Assembly (NCBI RefSeq): GCF_040147005.1
Contig: NZ_JAMSHO010000001.1
Span: forward strand, 496,001-560,000
Reading direction: 5' to 3'
Origin: Halomonas sp. H10-9-1
GTDB taxonomy: Bacteria; Pseudomonadota; Gammaproteobacteria; Pseudomonadales; Halomonadaceae
DNA: 64,000 bases
Both the position numbers and the translations under genes were made by a program. Under the pieces are notes generated by a model that had not been told where the DNA came from, ran no database searches, and was given only the letters and a program-made list of their open reading frames with translations. Below are positions 20,697 to 30,398 of this stretch, piece after piece (position 1 is the stretch's first letter; each line of letters starts with the position of its first letter).

Positions 20697-22064
20697 TCAG
20701 TTCGATTGCACCCCGGCCCGTGGTGTGGTGTCGCGGCGCAGCACCTGGAGGACCAGGCGCCCATCGCCCAGGCGGGCGGCCAGGCGGTCTCCGGGAGCGG
20801 TGTCGTCGGCACGGCGCACCACGTAGCCTTGCGCGTCCTGAAGGATCGCGTAGCCGCGGCCGAGCACCGCCAGTGGGCTGACTGCCTGCAGCTCCCGTAC
20901 CACCCCGGCCAGCCGTTCGCGATGGCGCGCCAGTTCCCGTGGCGCGGCGGTGGTCAGGCGCTGGCTTGCTGCCGCGAGCCGGCGGTCGGCCAGCGCCAGC
21001 TGGCGGCCGGGGGGATGGGCCGCCAGGCGGCGCGCCAATTGCGCCTGGCGCCGCTGCGCCTCGGCCAGGCGTGCCTGGATGGAGCGTGCCAGCCGCCCGC
21101 TGAGCTGCGCCAGCGCCTGGCGCTGGCGCTCCAGCCCATCGCCGGGGTGGCGCAGCCGTGCACGCAGGTGATCCAGGTGCTGGCCCTCGGCGTCGAGGCG
21201 TGCCTGAACGGCTCGTCGCAGGCGAGCCTCCAGCGCCTCGAGGCGCTGGGCCAGCTCTCGGCCGTCCGGCACCAGGCGTTCCGCGGCCGCGGAGGGGGTG
21301 GGTGAGCGCACGTCGGCGGCAAAGTCGGCGAGGGTCATGTCTACCTCATGGCCCACCGCCGACATCACCGGCAGCCGCGAATGGAAGATCGCCCGGGCCA
21401 GGTGCTCGTCGTTGAAGGCCCACAGGTCCTCCAGGCTGCCCCCGCCACGGGTGATCAGGATCGCATCGCGGCTCGGGTCCAGGCTCGACTGGCGATTGAG
21501 CAGACCCAGTGCCGAGATCATCGTCGGCACCGCCTCGCGGCCCTGCACCGCTACCGGGATCAGCGTCACATTGACCATGGGCCAGCGTGCGGCGAGCACC
21601 GCCAGCACGTCGCGGATCGCCGCGCCGCTGGGCGAGGTGATCACCAGTAGGTGGCGCGGCGGGCAGGGCAGGGGGCGGGCGTTGGCGAACACGCCCTCGT
21701 CGGCGAGCCGGGCCTTGAGGCGTTCGAAGGCCGCCAGCAGCTCGCCCACGCCGGCGGCCTGCACCGCTTCCGCGATCAGCTGGTAGTCGCCCCTGGGTTC
21801 GAAGATCGACAGCCGCCCGCGCACCTTGACCCGATCGCCGTCGCGCATGGGGGCACCCACGAAGCGCGCACGGCTGCGGAACAGGGCGCCGCGCAGCTGG
21901 GCCTGATCATCCTTGAGGGTGAAGTAGACATGGCCGGAGCTCGGTCGCGACACCCCCGAGAGTTCGCCCTCGACCCAGACCTCGCCGAAGCGCCCCTCCA
22001 GCAGCAGGCGGGCGCTGCGGTTGAGTTCGCTGACCGAGAGGGGCGGGGTATCGGGGAGGGGCAT
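20697..22064 (-). CDS. xseA: Exodeoxyribonuclease VII large subunit
   Basis: The large subunit of exonuclease VII, which with XseB degrades single-stranded DNA from both ends into oligonucleotides. The 455-residue product has an N-terminal OB fold (LSVSELNRSARLLLEGRFGEVWVEGELSG), the catalytic core (VITSPSGAAIRDVL, ITRGGGSLEDLWAFND, VSAVGHEVDMTLADFAADVRSPTPSAAAE) and a long charged coiled-coil C terminus (about 270-400) that binds the small subunits. Length and motifs are full. xseB is not in the window. It is divergent from guaB with about 140 bp between them, as in many gammaproteobacteria. Confidence 0.94.
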   Translation of the reverse strand: MPLPDTPPLSVSELNRSARLLLEGRFGEVWVEGELSGVSRPSSGHVYFTLKDDQAQLRGALFRSRARFVGAPMRDGDRVKVRGRLSIFEPRGDYQLIAEAVQAAGVGELLAAFERLKARLADEGVFANARPLPCPPRHLLVITSPSGAAIRDVLAVLAARWPMVNVTLIPVAVQGREAVPTMISALGLLNRQSSLDPSRDAILITRGGGSLEDLWAFNDEHLARAIFHSRLPVMSAVGHEVDMTLADFAADVRSPTPSAAAERLVPDGRELAQRLEALEARLRRAVQARLDAEGQHLDHLRARLRHPGDGLERQRQALAQLSGRLARSIQARLAEAQRRQAQLARRLAAHPPGRQLALADRRLAAASQRLTTAAPRELARHRERLAGVVRELQAVSPLAVLGRGYAILQDAQGYVVRRADDTAPGDRLAARLGDGRLVLQVLRRDTTPRAGVQSN

Positions 22065-22119
22065 GGCGTCGGCTCGGTGGGGATCGGAGACTCAGGGTAG
22101 CATGACGTTTCGCTGGACC

Positions 22120-22149
22120 GTGACGAGACCCACCCTCGGCCGTTATAAT
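22120..22149 (+). promoter_or_regulatory. Predicted sigma-70 promoter for guaB
   Basis: A perfect -10 TATAAT (22144-22149) with a -35 like GTGACG (22120-22125) at 18 bp. The start of transcription would lie near 22156, about 45 nt before the guaB start codon. Confidence 0.65.
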
Positions 22150-22159
22150 GGTTGATTAA

Positions 22160-23671
<1,512 letters not shown>

Positions 23672-23690
23672 TTCCGACCTCAGTACGACC

Positions 23691-23720
23691 GCGGCGGGGG
23701 CAACCCCGCCGCTCGCTTTT
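23691..23720 (+). terminator. Intercistronic hairpin between guaB and guaA
   Basis: A perfect 9-bp stem (GCGGCGGGG / CCCCGCCGC) with loop GCAA is followed by TCGCTTTT. It resembles an intrinsic terminator inside the guaBA operon and could lower guaA expression or protect the guaB mRNA end. Confidence 0.55.
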
Positions 23721-23753
23721 GGATCCGGCCTGCCGCCACACCGAGACGTTCCC

Positions 23754-25331
23754 ATGACCGATATTCACGCCCATAAGATCCTGATCCTCGACTTCGGCTC
23801 CCAGTACACCCAACTGATTGCCCGCCGCGTGCGCGAGATCGGCGTCTACTCCGAGGTTCGTGCCTTCGACATCAGCGAGGCCGAGATTCGCGAGTACGCC
23901 CCCAACGGCATCATCCTCGCCGGCGGCCCCGAGTCGGTCACCGAGCTGGATTCGCCCCGCGCCCCGCAGTGCGTGTTCGAGATGGGCCTGCCGGTGCTCG
24001 GCATCTGCTACGGCATGCAGACCATGGCCGAGCAACTCGGCGGCCAGGTGGCCGGATCGAACGTGCGTGAGTTCGGCTACGCCCAGATCCGCCTCGATGC
24101 CGAGACCGCGCTGTTCAAGGACATCTCGGACCACATCGACCACGCGACCGGCAAGAGCCTGCTCGACGTCTGGATGAGCCACGGCGACAAGGTGGCCGAG
24201 GTGCCCGCCGAGTTCACCGTGACGGCCTCCACCCCGAGCTGCCCGATCGCCGCCATGAGCTGGGAGGAGAAGCGCTTCTTCGGCGTGCAGTTCCACCCCG
24301 AGGTGACCCACACCCTGCAGGGCCAGCGCATCCTCGAGCACTTCGTGCTCGACATCTGCGGCAGCGAGCGCAACTGGACCCCGGCGCAGATCATCGAGGA
24401 CCAGATCAGTCGGGTGCGCGAGCAGGTGGGTAACCGCCACGTGCTGCTCGGCCTCTCCGGCGGCGTCGACTCCTCCGTGGTCGCCGCCCTGCTGCACAAG
24501 GCCATCGGTGACCAGTTGACCTGCGTGTTCGTCGACAACGGCCTGCTGCGCAAGGCCGAGGGCGACCAGGTGATGGAGACCTTCGCCAAGCACATGGGCG
24601 TGAAGGTGATCCGCGTCGATGCCGAGGCGCTGTTCCTCGGCAAGCTCGAGGGCGTCGACGAGCCCGAGGCCAAGCGCAAGATCATCGGCAACACCTTCAT
24701 CGACGTGTTCGATGCCGAGGCCGCCAAGATCGAGGGCGTCGACTTCCTGGCCCAGGGCACCATCTACCCCGACGTGATCGAGTCTGCCGCCGCCAAGACC
24801 GGCAAGGCGCACGTGATCAAGTCGCACCACAACGTGGGCGGCCTGCCCGAGACCATGAAGCTCAAGCTCGTCGAGCCGCTGCGCGAGCTGTTCAAGGACG
24901 AGGTGCGCAAGCTCGGCGTCGAGCTCGGCCTGCCCTACGACATGGTCTACCGTCACCCCTTCCCGGGGCCCGGCCTGGGCGTGCGCATCCTCGGCGAGGT
25001 GAAGAAGGAGTACGCCGACATCCTGCGCGAGGCCGACGCCATCTTCATCGAGGAGCTGCACAACGCCGGCTGGTACCACAAGACCAGCCAGGCCTTCGCC
25101 GTCTTCCTGCCGGTGAAGACCGTCGGCGTGGTCGGCGACGGCCGCCGCTACGAGTGGGTCATCGCCCTGCGCGCCGTGGAGACCATCGACTTCATGACCG
25201 CCCGCTGGGCGCACCTGCCCTACGAGCTGCTGGAGAAGGTCTCCAACCGCATCATCAACGAGATCAGCGGCGTCTCCCGCGTGACCTACGACGTGAGCAG
25301 CAAGCCGCCCGCTACCATCGAGTGGGAGTGA
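23754..25331 (+). CDS. guaA: GMP synthase (glutamine-hydrolysing)
   Basis: GuaA converts XMP to GMP using ATP and ammonia from glutamine. The 525-residue product has a class I glutamine amidotransferase domain with nucleophile Cys85 (GICYGMQT) and the QFHPEVTH His/Glu pair, the ATP pyrophosphatase domain with the PP-loop LSGGVDSSV, and the C-terminal dimerisation domain ending in PPATIEWE. The ATG at 23754 gives the exact family length; the longer upstream frame overlaps guaB. The 3' end of guaA is a known integration site for genomic islands, which is relevant here because an accessory region begins immediately after it and a partial copy of the guaA end lies at 26513-26581. Confidence 0.97.
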   Translation: MTDIHAHKILILDFGSQYTQLIARRVREIGVYSEVRAFDISEAEIREYAPNGIILAGGPESVTELDSPRAPQCVFEMGLPVLGICYGMQTMAEQLGGQVAGSNVREFGYAQIRLDAETALFKDISDHIDHATGKSLLDVWMSHGDKVAEVPAEFTVTASTPSCPIAAMSWEEKRFFGVQFHPEVTHTLQGQRILEHFVLDICGSERNWTPAQIIEDQISRVREQVGNRHVLLGLSGGVDSSVVAALLHKAIGDQLTCVFVDNGLLRKAEGDQVMETFAKHMGVKVIRVDAEALFLGKLEGVDEPEAKRKIIGNTFIDVFDAEAAKIEGVDFLAQGTIYPDVIESAAAKTGKAHVIKSHHNVGGLPETMKLKLVEPLRELFKDEVRKLGVELGLPYDMVYRHPFPGPGLGVRILGEVKKEYADILREADAIFIEELHNAGWYHKTSQAFAVFLPVKTVGVVGDGRRYEWVIALRAVETIDFMTARWAHLPYELLEKVSNRIINEISGVSRVTYDVSSKPPATIEWE

Positions 25332-25369
25332 TCGAAGCGCTGCCGGACATTAGCCGGTAGTTTTCGCGA

Positions 25370-25397
25370 GGCCACTCGAGACATCGGGTGGCCTTTT
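25370..25397 (+). terminator. guaA terminator
   Basis: A 9-bp stem (GGCCACTCG / CGGGTGGCC, one wobble) followed by TTTT, 39 bp after the guaA stop. A related hairpin is repeated at 26557-26581. Confidence 0.75.
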
Positions 25398-25435
25398 CAT
25401 TGGCTCGTCCTGAGCCGCTTGATGCGGAGTTAGCG

Positions 25436-26173
25436 ATGGTCAGCGACGAAGAGATCACGGCCGAGGCGCTGGCGTTTGCCAAGCGGCACAGGCAGCGAAT
25501 AGCTCGGGAGCGGACGGATAGGGAGCGCTACGTCCCCGAAGCGCAACCCGTCTCGATCTTCATGGCGGGCTCGCCTGGGGCGGGCAAGACCGAGATATCC
25601 AAGGAGTATGTGGTAGCCCTCGGTGAGCTCCGAGAAGAAGGCATGGATGGCCTGGGCAACATACTACGGATCGACCCCGACGACCTGAGAGAAGAGCTGC
25701 CGGGCTACACCGGTGACAATTCTTGGCTGTTCCAGAGGGCCGTGTCGATCCTGGTGGAACGGATTCACGACCTGATGCTGAAGCAGCGACAGTCGTTCAT
25801 CCTCGATGGGACGCTTGCCAGTCTCGACGTGGCACGGAAGAACATCGAACGCTCGCTCCGGAAAGGCAGGGATGTACAGATATTCTTTGTATATCAGAAT
25901 CCTAAGCTCGCTTGGCAGTTCGTGTGCAGTCGTGAAGAGGTCGAAGGTCGAAATATTCCGCTCGATGGTTTCATTCGCCAGTTCCTGGGCGTTCAGGACG
26001 TATTGCGGTGGATCAAGCAGGAGTACGGCGATCGGGTGATGCTGGACATGATCATCAAGGACAACGATGGCACGAATCAGCAGTGGGAGACGGACATCGA
26101 CTCGATTGATGACTACCTGCCCGAGCGCTACACTCGTGAACAGCTGGAACGCCTGCTCGTAGGTGAGGATTGA
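25436..26173 (+). CDS. Zeta toxin family P-loop kinase
   Basis: A 245-residue P-loop protein of the zeta-toxin family. Zeta toxins phosphorylate UDP-N-acetylglucosamine and block peptidoglycan synthesis, though some relatives act on other substrates. Walker A is GSPGAGKT (residues 45-52); LRIDPDDLREELPGYTG, SFILDGTLAS and later Arg-rich segments fit the nucleotide and substrate sites. I choose ATG 25436 because it follows GGAG at a 6-bp distance; the longer frame from 25388 would begin inside the guaA terminator. No classical epsilon antitoxin gene precedes it. A 49-codon gene follows after 2 bp and may be the partner. Located directly behind guaA, in an accessory region. Confidence 0.82.
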   Translation: MVSDEEITAEALAFAKRHRQRIARERTDRERYVPEAQPVSIFMAGSPGAGKTEISKEYVVALGELREEGMDGLGNILRIDPDDLREELPGYTGDNSWLFQRAVSILVERIHDLMLKQRQSFILDGTLASLDVARKNIERSLRKGRDVQIFFVYQNPKLAWQFVCSREEVEGRNIPLDGFIRQFLGVQDVLRWIKQEYGDRVMLDMIIKDNDGTNQQWETDIDSIDDYLPERYTREQLERLLVGED

Positions 26174-26175
26174 GC

Positions 26176-26325
26176 ATGAAAGAACACGTCGCCAAGTCGA
26201 CCCCCTTGACCCATTTTGCGCGCCACGCGTCCGCGGAACAGAAGCAGGCGGTGCGTAGCAAGGTGATCAACAACGCCATTGCCCGCCAGAAGCGTGTCCT
26301 CGATCAGGCCAAGGAGCAGCGCTGA
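26176..26325 (+). CDS. Small basic protein downstream of the zeta toxin gene, candidate partner
   Basis: A 49-residue ORF starts 2 bp after the zeta toxin stop (TGAGCATG), so it is almost certainly cotranscribed. The product starts MKEHVAKSTPLTHFARHAS and is basic and helical, with repeated Lys/Arg/Gln and no cysteine or membrane segment. I do not recognise a family. By position it might be an antitoxin or a modulator, but known epsilon antitoxins precede zeta and are longer. An intrinsic terminator follows 38 bp downstream, closing a two-gene unit. Confidence 0.6.
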   Translation: MKEHVAKSTPLTHFARHASAEQKQAVRSKVINNAIARQKRVLDQAKEQR

Positions 26326-26363
26326 CGGTGATCGTTGCGCGAGCCTTGAGATGAACAGCATCG

Positions 26364-26391
26364 GAACCCGCCACAAGGCGGATTCTTTTTT
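26364..26391 (+). terminator. Terminator of the zeta toxin unit
   Basis: A 9-bp stem with one mismatch (GAACCCGCC / GGCGGATTC), loop ACAA, followed by six T residues. Confidence 0.82.
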
Positions 26392-26512
26392 GCGCGGCGC
26401 GTGGCCCCATGGCAACCCCACACCTTCCGATGCGGCTAGCGGTTGCCCGTATCTAGCCTCAAGCTTCCATATCCTCGGAGGTGATGGCCGGACTCTGAGT
26501 CATGGCTCTGTG

Positions 26513-26581
26513 GACCAGCCAGGCCTTCGCGGTCTTCCTGCCGGTAGTCGTCGACAGGCCACTCGAGAAGCCGGGTGGCCT
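26513..26581 (+). repeat. Degenerate duplicate of the guaA 3' end and terminator
   Basis: Bases 26513-26545 match guaA 25082-25114 at 32 of 33 positions, and 26557-26581 resemble the guaA terminator region (GGCCACTCGAG...GGGTGGCC). The roughly 255 bp that separate these parts in guaA are missing here. With the true guaA end it brackets the zeta toxin unit. The surrounding 26326-26614 holds no convincing gene apart from the terminator at 26364. Confidence 0.75.
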
Positions 26582-27222
26582 TTCCTTCGTCTCGTCAAGA
26601 GGCACTTCACTCGATCACGATGTTTCCTGTTTTTTAACCGAATAGCGCAGCCAGACCACGCCATCGTTGAGCGCTTCCACGCCGAGTAGCTTGAAGGCCA
26701 CCGGGCTGACCTGGCTGTAGGGTTCCTGTGCCTTGAAAAAACGCGGCTGGTTGGCATCGCCATCGGCAATGGGGGCAAGCACCATGCTGACTTCATCCAC
26801 CAGCCCCTGCTGTACGAAGGACCAGTTGATGGCCCCGCCGCCGCCAATGGCCAGGCGCTTGATGCCCAACTGGTAGAGCTTGTCCAGCATGACGGCGTAG
26901 TCGATCTGTTTCTTGCCGGCAATGATGTAAGAAATGTGCCGGCGGCGCAGGAAATCCTTGTAGCCGTTGCTGGCGGCCTCGGTCAGCACCTCCAGCACAT
27001 GGGCTTTGACGTCACCCCAGGTAAAGCTGTTCAGCGGCCAGGCCAACTCGCCACGGGCATCGATGGACACATAGAACATGGGAGCATCGGTGTCGACGAT
27101 AAAATCCCCGGCGGGCACCTCGGCGGCATTGGGGTCGATATCCTGTCAGGCGACACGTAAAACTGACCCCCAGGCGACACGGAAAATTGACCCCTCCGTG
27201 AGCTCATCAGGAGGGTCCGCCC

Positions 27223-28530
27223 ATGAAGAAATCCGGATATAACGTTCCCCACACTCAGGTACGAGGGGAACCGATGCAGAGCCCAGAGGATGTCGCCGCC
27301 ATGCTGCGCCTGAAGGCCTGTGGCTGGGGCACCAAGCGCATCGCCGACGAGCTCGGCATCAGCAGGAACACCGTCAAACGCTACCTGCGCCAGGGCGGCT
27401 GGGCACCCTACGCGAGCCCGCAGCGCAGCAAGTCGCTGGAAGGGCTGGAGGAATGGCTGAAGGCGCGCTTCCTGCAGCATGCCGGCAACGCCGCCGTGGT
27501 CCTGCAGGACCTGCAGCTAGAGCACGGCATCACGGTCAGCCTGCGCACGGTGGAACGCGCCTGCGCGCCGTTCCGCCAGGCACTGGCCGCCGAAGCCAAG
27601 GCCACGGTGAGGTTCGAGACGCCGCCCGGGAAGCAGCTGCAGATCGACTTTGGCAGCCGCCACATCACCATCAATGGGGAGTCGGTCAAGGTCTTCCTGT
27701 TTGTCGCCACCCTGGGCTACTCCCGCCGCCTCTACGTCCGTGCCTTCCGGCACGAGCGGCAGTCGGCGTGGTTCGCCGGCCTGGAGGGCGCCTTCCGCCA
27801 CTTTGGCGGGGTGCCAGAGCAGGTGCTGCTGGATAACGCCCGGGCGCTGGTCGACCACCACAACGCGGCGACCCGCGAAGTCGTGTTCAACGAGCGGCTG
27901 GCGGCCTTTGCCCGCTACTGGGGGTTCCGGCCGGTGGCCTGTGCGCCGTACCGTGCCCGCACCAAGGGCAAGGACGAGCGTGGCGTCGGCTACGTGAAGC
28001 GTAACGCCATCGCCGGCCGGACCTTCGCCACCTGGGCGGCGCTGGAGGCCCACCTGAGCTGGTGGATGCGCGAGATCGCCGACCAGCGGGTGCATGGCAC
28101 CACCGGCGAGCTGCCGGCGGTGCGCTTCATCGCCGAACAGGCCAGCCTGCAACCGCTCAACGATCGGGCGCCCTTCGAGCAGGCCCGGGAGCTGAACCGG
28201 CGGGTTCAGCGCGACGCCACCGTGGAGGTCGACACCAACCGCTACAGCGTGCCCTGGCGCCTGGTCGGTGAGCCTGTCCAGGTCAGCGTGACCGACGGCG
28301 AACTGCGGGTGCACCACGCCGGCCGCGAGGTGGCCCGCCACCCGGAGCTGGGCGGGCGCCGCCAGGTGCGCTGCCTGCCGGAGCATCTGCAGGGCATCGT
28401 CGGCTACCGATCACCCAAGGCGGACACCGAGGAGGTCGTGGCGTCCAGCGAGATCGTGACCACCTTGCCGCCGGCCGCGCTGCAGCGCGACCTGACCGAG
28501 TACGAAGCCGTGGTGGGAGGTGGCTGGTGA
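27223..28530 (+). CDS. istA: IS21-family transposase IstA (element A)
   Basis: A 435-residue transposase. An N-terminal helix-turn-helix (MLRLKACGWGTKRIADELGISRNTVKRYL) is followed by a DDE integrase core (rve; LQIDFGSRHITINGESVKVFLFV as the first catalytic strand, LLDNARALVDHH as the second) and a C-terminal beta domain (VEVDTNRYSVPWRLVGEPVQVSV). It catalyses cut-and-join of the element with help from the ATPase IstB. The istB start overlaps its stop by 4 bp. An internal Met at 27274 could be an alternative start. The gene looks full length and intact. Confidence 0.92.
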   Translation: MKKSGYNVPHTQVRGEPMQSPEDVAAMLRLKACGWGTKRIADELGISRNTVKRYLRQGGWAPYASPQRSKSLEGLEEWLKARFLQHAGNAAVVLQDLQLEHGITVSLRTVERACAPFRQALAAEAKATVRFETPPGKQLQIDFGSRHITINGESVKVFLFVATLGYSRRLYVRAFRHERQSAWFAGLEGAFRHFGGVPEQVLLDNARALVDHHNAATREVVFNERLAAFARYWGFRPVACAPYRARTKGKDERGVGYVKRNAIAGRTFATWAALEAHLSWWMREIADQRVHGTTGELPAVRFIAEQASLQPLNDRAPFEQARELNRRVQRDATVEVDTNRYSVPWRLVGEPVQVSVTDGELRVHHAGREVARHPELGGRRQVRCLPEHLQGIVGYRSPKADTEEVVASSEIVTTLPPAALQRDLTEYEAVVGGGW

Positions 28531-29327
28531 TGACGACGCCGGAGACTGAGCGCCTGGACGCCATGCTGACGCGTCTCAAGCTGACCGCCATCCGCGAGCG
28601 GCTCGACACGCTGCTCGACGAAGCCGCACGCCGGGAGCTGACCCTGCGCGAGACGCTGGCCTACCTGTGCGAGCAGGAGGTGGCCCATAAGGAGCAGCGG
28701 CGCATCCAGATGGGGCTGAGCATCGCCCGCTTCCCGTTCCTGCGCACTCTGGAAGGGTTCGACTTCAGCGCCCAGCCTGCCGTCGACCCCGGTCAGATCC
28801 GTGAGCTGGCCTGCGGGCGCTGGATCGCCAACGGCGACGCCCTGCTGCTGCTCGGCCCGCCGGGCGTGGGCAAAAGCCATCTCGCCGTGGCACTGGGCCG
28901 GGAGGCGGTCAAGGCTGGCTACTCCGTGCTGTTCACCACCGCCACGGCACTGATCACCCAACTGGTCCAGGCCTATGCCAATGGCGCCCTGGAGGAGCGG
29001 CTGAGGCACTTCGCCAAGCCCAAGCTATTGATCATCGACGAGCTGGGCTACCTGCCGCTGGAACCCGGGGCGGCCAACCTGTTCTTCCAGTTGGTCACCC
29101 GGCGCTATGAACGCGGCAGTCTGCTGGTCACCAGCAACCGGGCGGTCAGCGAGTGGGGTGAGGTGTTCGGTGACGCCGTGGTCGCCACAGCGATCCTCGA
29201 CCGGCTGCTTCATCACAGTCACGTCATCACCATCCGCGGTGACAGTTACCGACTGCGCGCCAAGCGCAAGGCCGGGCTGATCAAGCCCGATTCCATCCAC
29301 CATGACGAGCAGGTCGTCAGAGGGTAA
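28527..29327 (+). CDS. istB: IS21-family helper ATPase IstB (element A)
   Basis: A 266-residue AAA+ ATPase related to DnaC that selects target DNA and activates IstA. Walker A is LLGPPGVGKSHLAVALG (about residues 110-126) and Walker B is LLIIDELGYLPLEPG. The start overlaps the istA stop (ATGA-type coupling). A closely similar C-terminal part recurs at 41316-41893 in a chimeric reading frame. Intact. Confidence 0.92.
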   Translation: MMTTPETERLDAMLTRLKLTAIRERLDTLLDEAARRELTLRETLAYLCEQEVAHKEQRRIQMGLSIARFPFLRTLEGFDFSAQPAVDPGQIRELACGRWIANGDALLLLGPPGVGKSHLAVALGREAVKAGYSVLFTTATALITQLVQAYANGALEERLRHFAKPKLLIIDELGYLPLEPGAANLFFQLVTRRYERGSLLVTSNRAVSEWGEVFGDAVVATAILDRLLHHSHVITIRGDSYRLRAKRKAGLIKPDSIHHDEQVVRG

Positions 29328-29626
29328 GGGGGTCAGATTTCACTGTCGCCAGGGGGTCACTTTCTGATGTCGCTTGACAATATCCGGTTTCTGGTAGTGG
29401 GTAATGTTGTCTTCGGTGGCTGTTTTACCGTTCAGATACGCGTTCAGGTTCAGAACCTGCTTTTCGGGCGTCCAGCCGATATCCTTGTAACACTCACTGG
29501 CAGCGCGGAATTCCGGCAGATCCATGCTGTTGATGCGTATTCCGACGAACGTGACCGGTCATTCCGGGGATCGTGACCGATCTGCTCACTCCTCTCTCGC
29601 TGGCTCTGGTTTTGTAAGCTGACCGG

Positions 29627-30382
29627 TCACGATGGGTCAACTTCTGCCGCTTGCGGGGCGGCGCTCTTGCGCATCGATTCTCCTCTGAGTGTCAGGCGGT
29701 GGGCGCTGTGCAGCAGCCGGTCCAGGATGGCGTCGGCCACCGTCGCCGCGCCGATGTAGTCGTGCCAGTGCTCGATGGGCAGCTGGCTGGCGATCAGCGT
29801 CGAACCCCGGCCGTGCCGGTCCTCGATCACCTCCATCAGGTCCTGGCGCTGCGGGGCGGTCATCTTCTGCATGCCCCAGTCGTCGAGGATCAGCAGGTCG
29901 GTCTTCTGCAGCTGGCCCATCAGCCGGGCGTAGGAGCCGTCGCCCTGGGCGATGCGCAGCTGCTCGAACAGGCGCGGCACCCGCAGGTAACGCACCGAGT
30001 AACCCTGCCGGCAGGCCTGGTTGCCCAGCGCGCAGGCCAGCCAGGTCTTGCCGCACCCGGTGGGGCCGGTGATGCACAGGTTGAGGGACTGGCCGATCCA
30101 CTCGCCGGTGGCCAGCGGCGCCATGCGGCCCCGCTCCAGGCCGCGAGGGTGGCGGTAGTCGATGTCCTCGACGCAGGCCGTCACGCGCAGCTTGGCGGTC
30201 TTCAGCAACCGGTCGAGGCGGCGGTTATCGCGATGCAGGACCTCTCGGTCGAGCAGCATGCCCAGGCGATCCTCGAACGGCAGGTCGTAGGTGTCCGGCT
30301 GGGTGAGCTGGTGGGCCAGTGCGTCATACATGCCGGTCAGCTTGAGGCGGCGCAGGGTGTCGAGCAGGGGCTGGGTCATCAT
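29627..30382 (-). CDS. istB: IS21-family helper ATPase IstB (element B)
   Basis: A 251-residue IstB ATPase, clearly different in sequence from that of element A. Walker A is ITGPTGCGKTWLACALG and Walker B is LLILDDWGMQKM; the C terminus has the sensor region ASQLPIEHWHDYIG and DAILDRLLHSAHRLTLRGES. I use the start MMTQPLLDTLRRLKL (ATG 30382), which lies just after the istA stop at 30399; a longer frame from 30448 would run into istA. Intact. Confidence 0.9.
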   Translation of the reverse strand: MMTQPLLDTLRRLKLTGMYDALAHQLTQPDTYDLPFEDRLGMLLDREVLHRDNRRLDRLLKTAKLRVTACVEDIDYRHPRGLERGRMAPLATGEWIGQSLNLCITGPTGCGKTWLACALGNQACRQGYSVRYLRVPRLFEQLRIAQGDGSYARLMGQLQKTDLLILDDWGMQKMTAPQRQDLMEVIEDRHGRGSTLIASQLPIEHWHDYIGAATVADAILDRLLHSAHRLTLRGESMRKSAAPQAAEVDPS

Positions 30383-30398
30383 CGGTCGTCTCCTCGGA

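Larger units (their letters stand above)
27144..29379 (+). mobile_element. IS21-family insertion sequence, complete (element A)
   Basis: A 2,236-bp element with matching ends (TGTCAGGCGACA at the left; TGTCAAGCGACA reading in from the right) and internal repeats of the type CTGACCCCC-GGCGACA near each end. It is flanked by a 6-bp target duplication ATATCC (27138-27143 and 29380-29385). It carries istA and istB in the usual overlapping order and interrupts the RibD/DHFR-like gene. A diverged partial copy of its right end lies at 41264-41900. Confidence 0.93.

Noticed and set aside
25388..25435. Longer start for the zeta toxin gene (GTG at 25388)
   Set aside because: It lies within the guaA terminator hairpin and lacks a Shine-Dalgarno; ATG 25436 has one.
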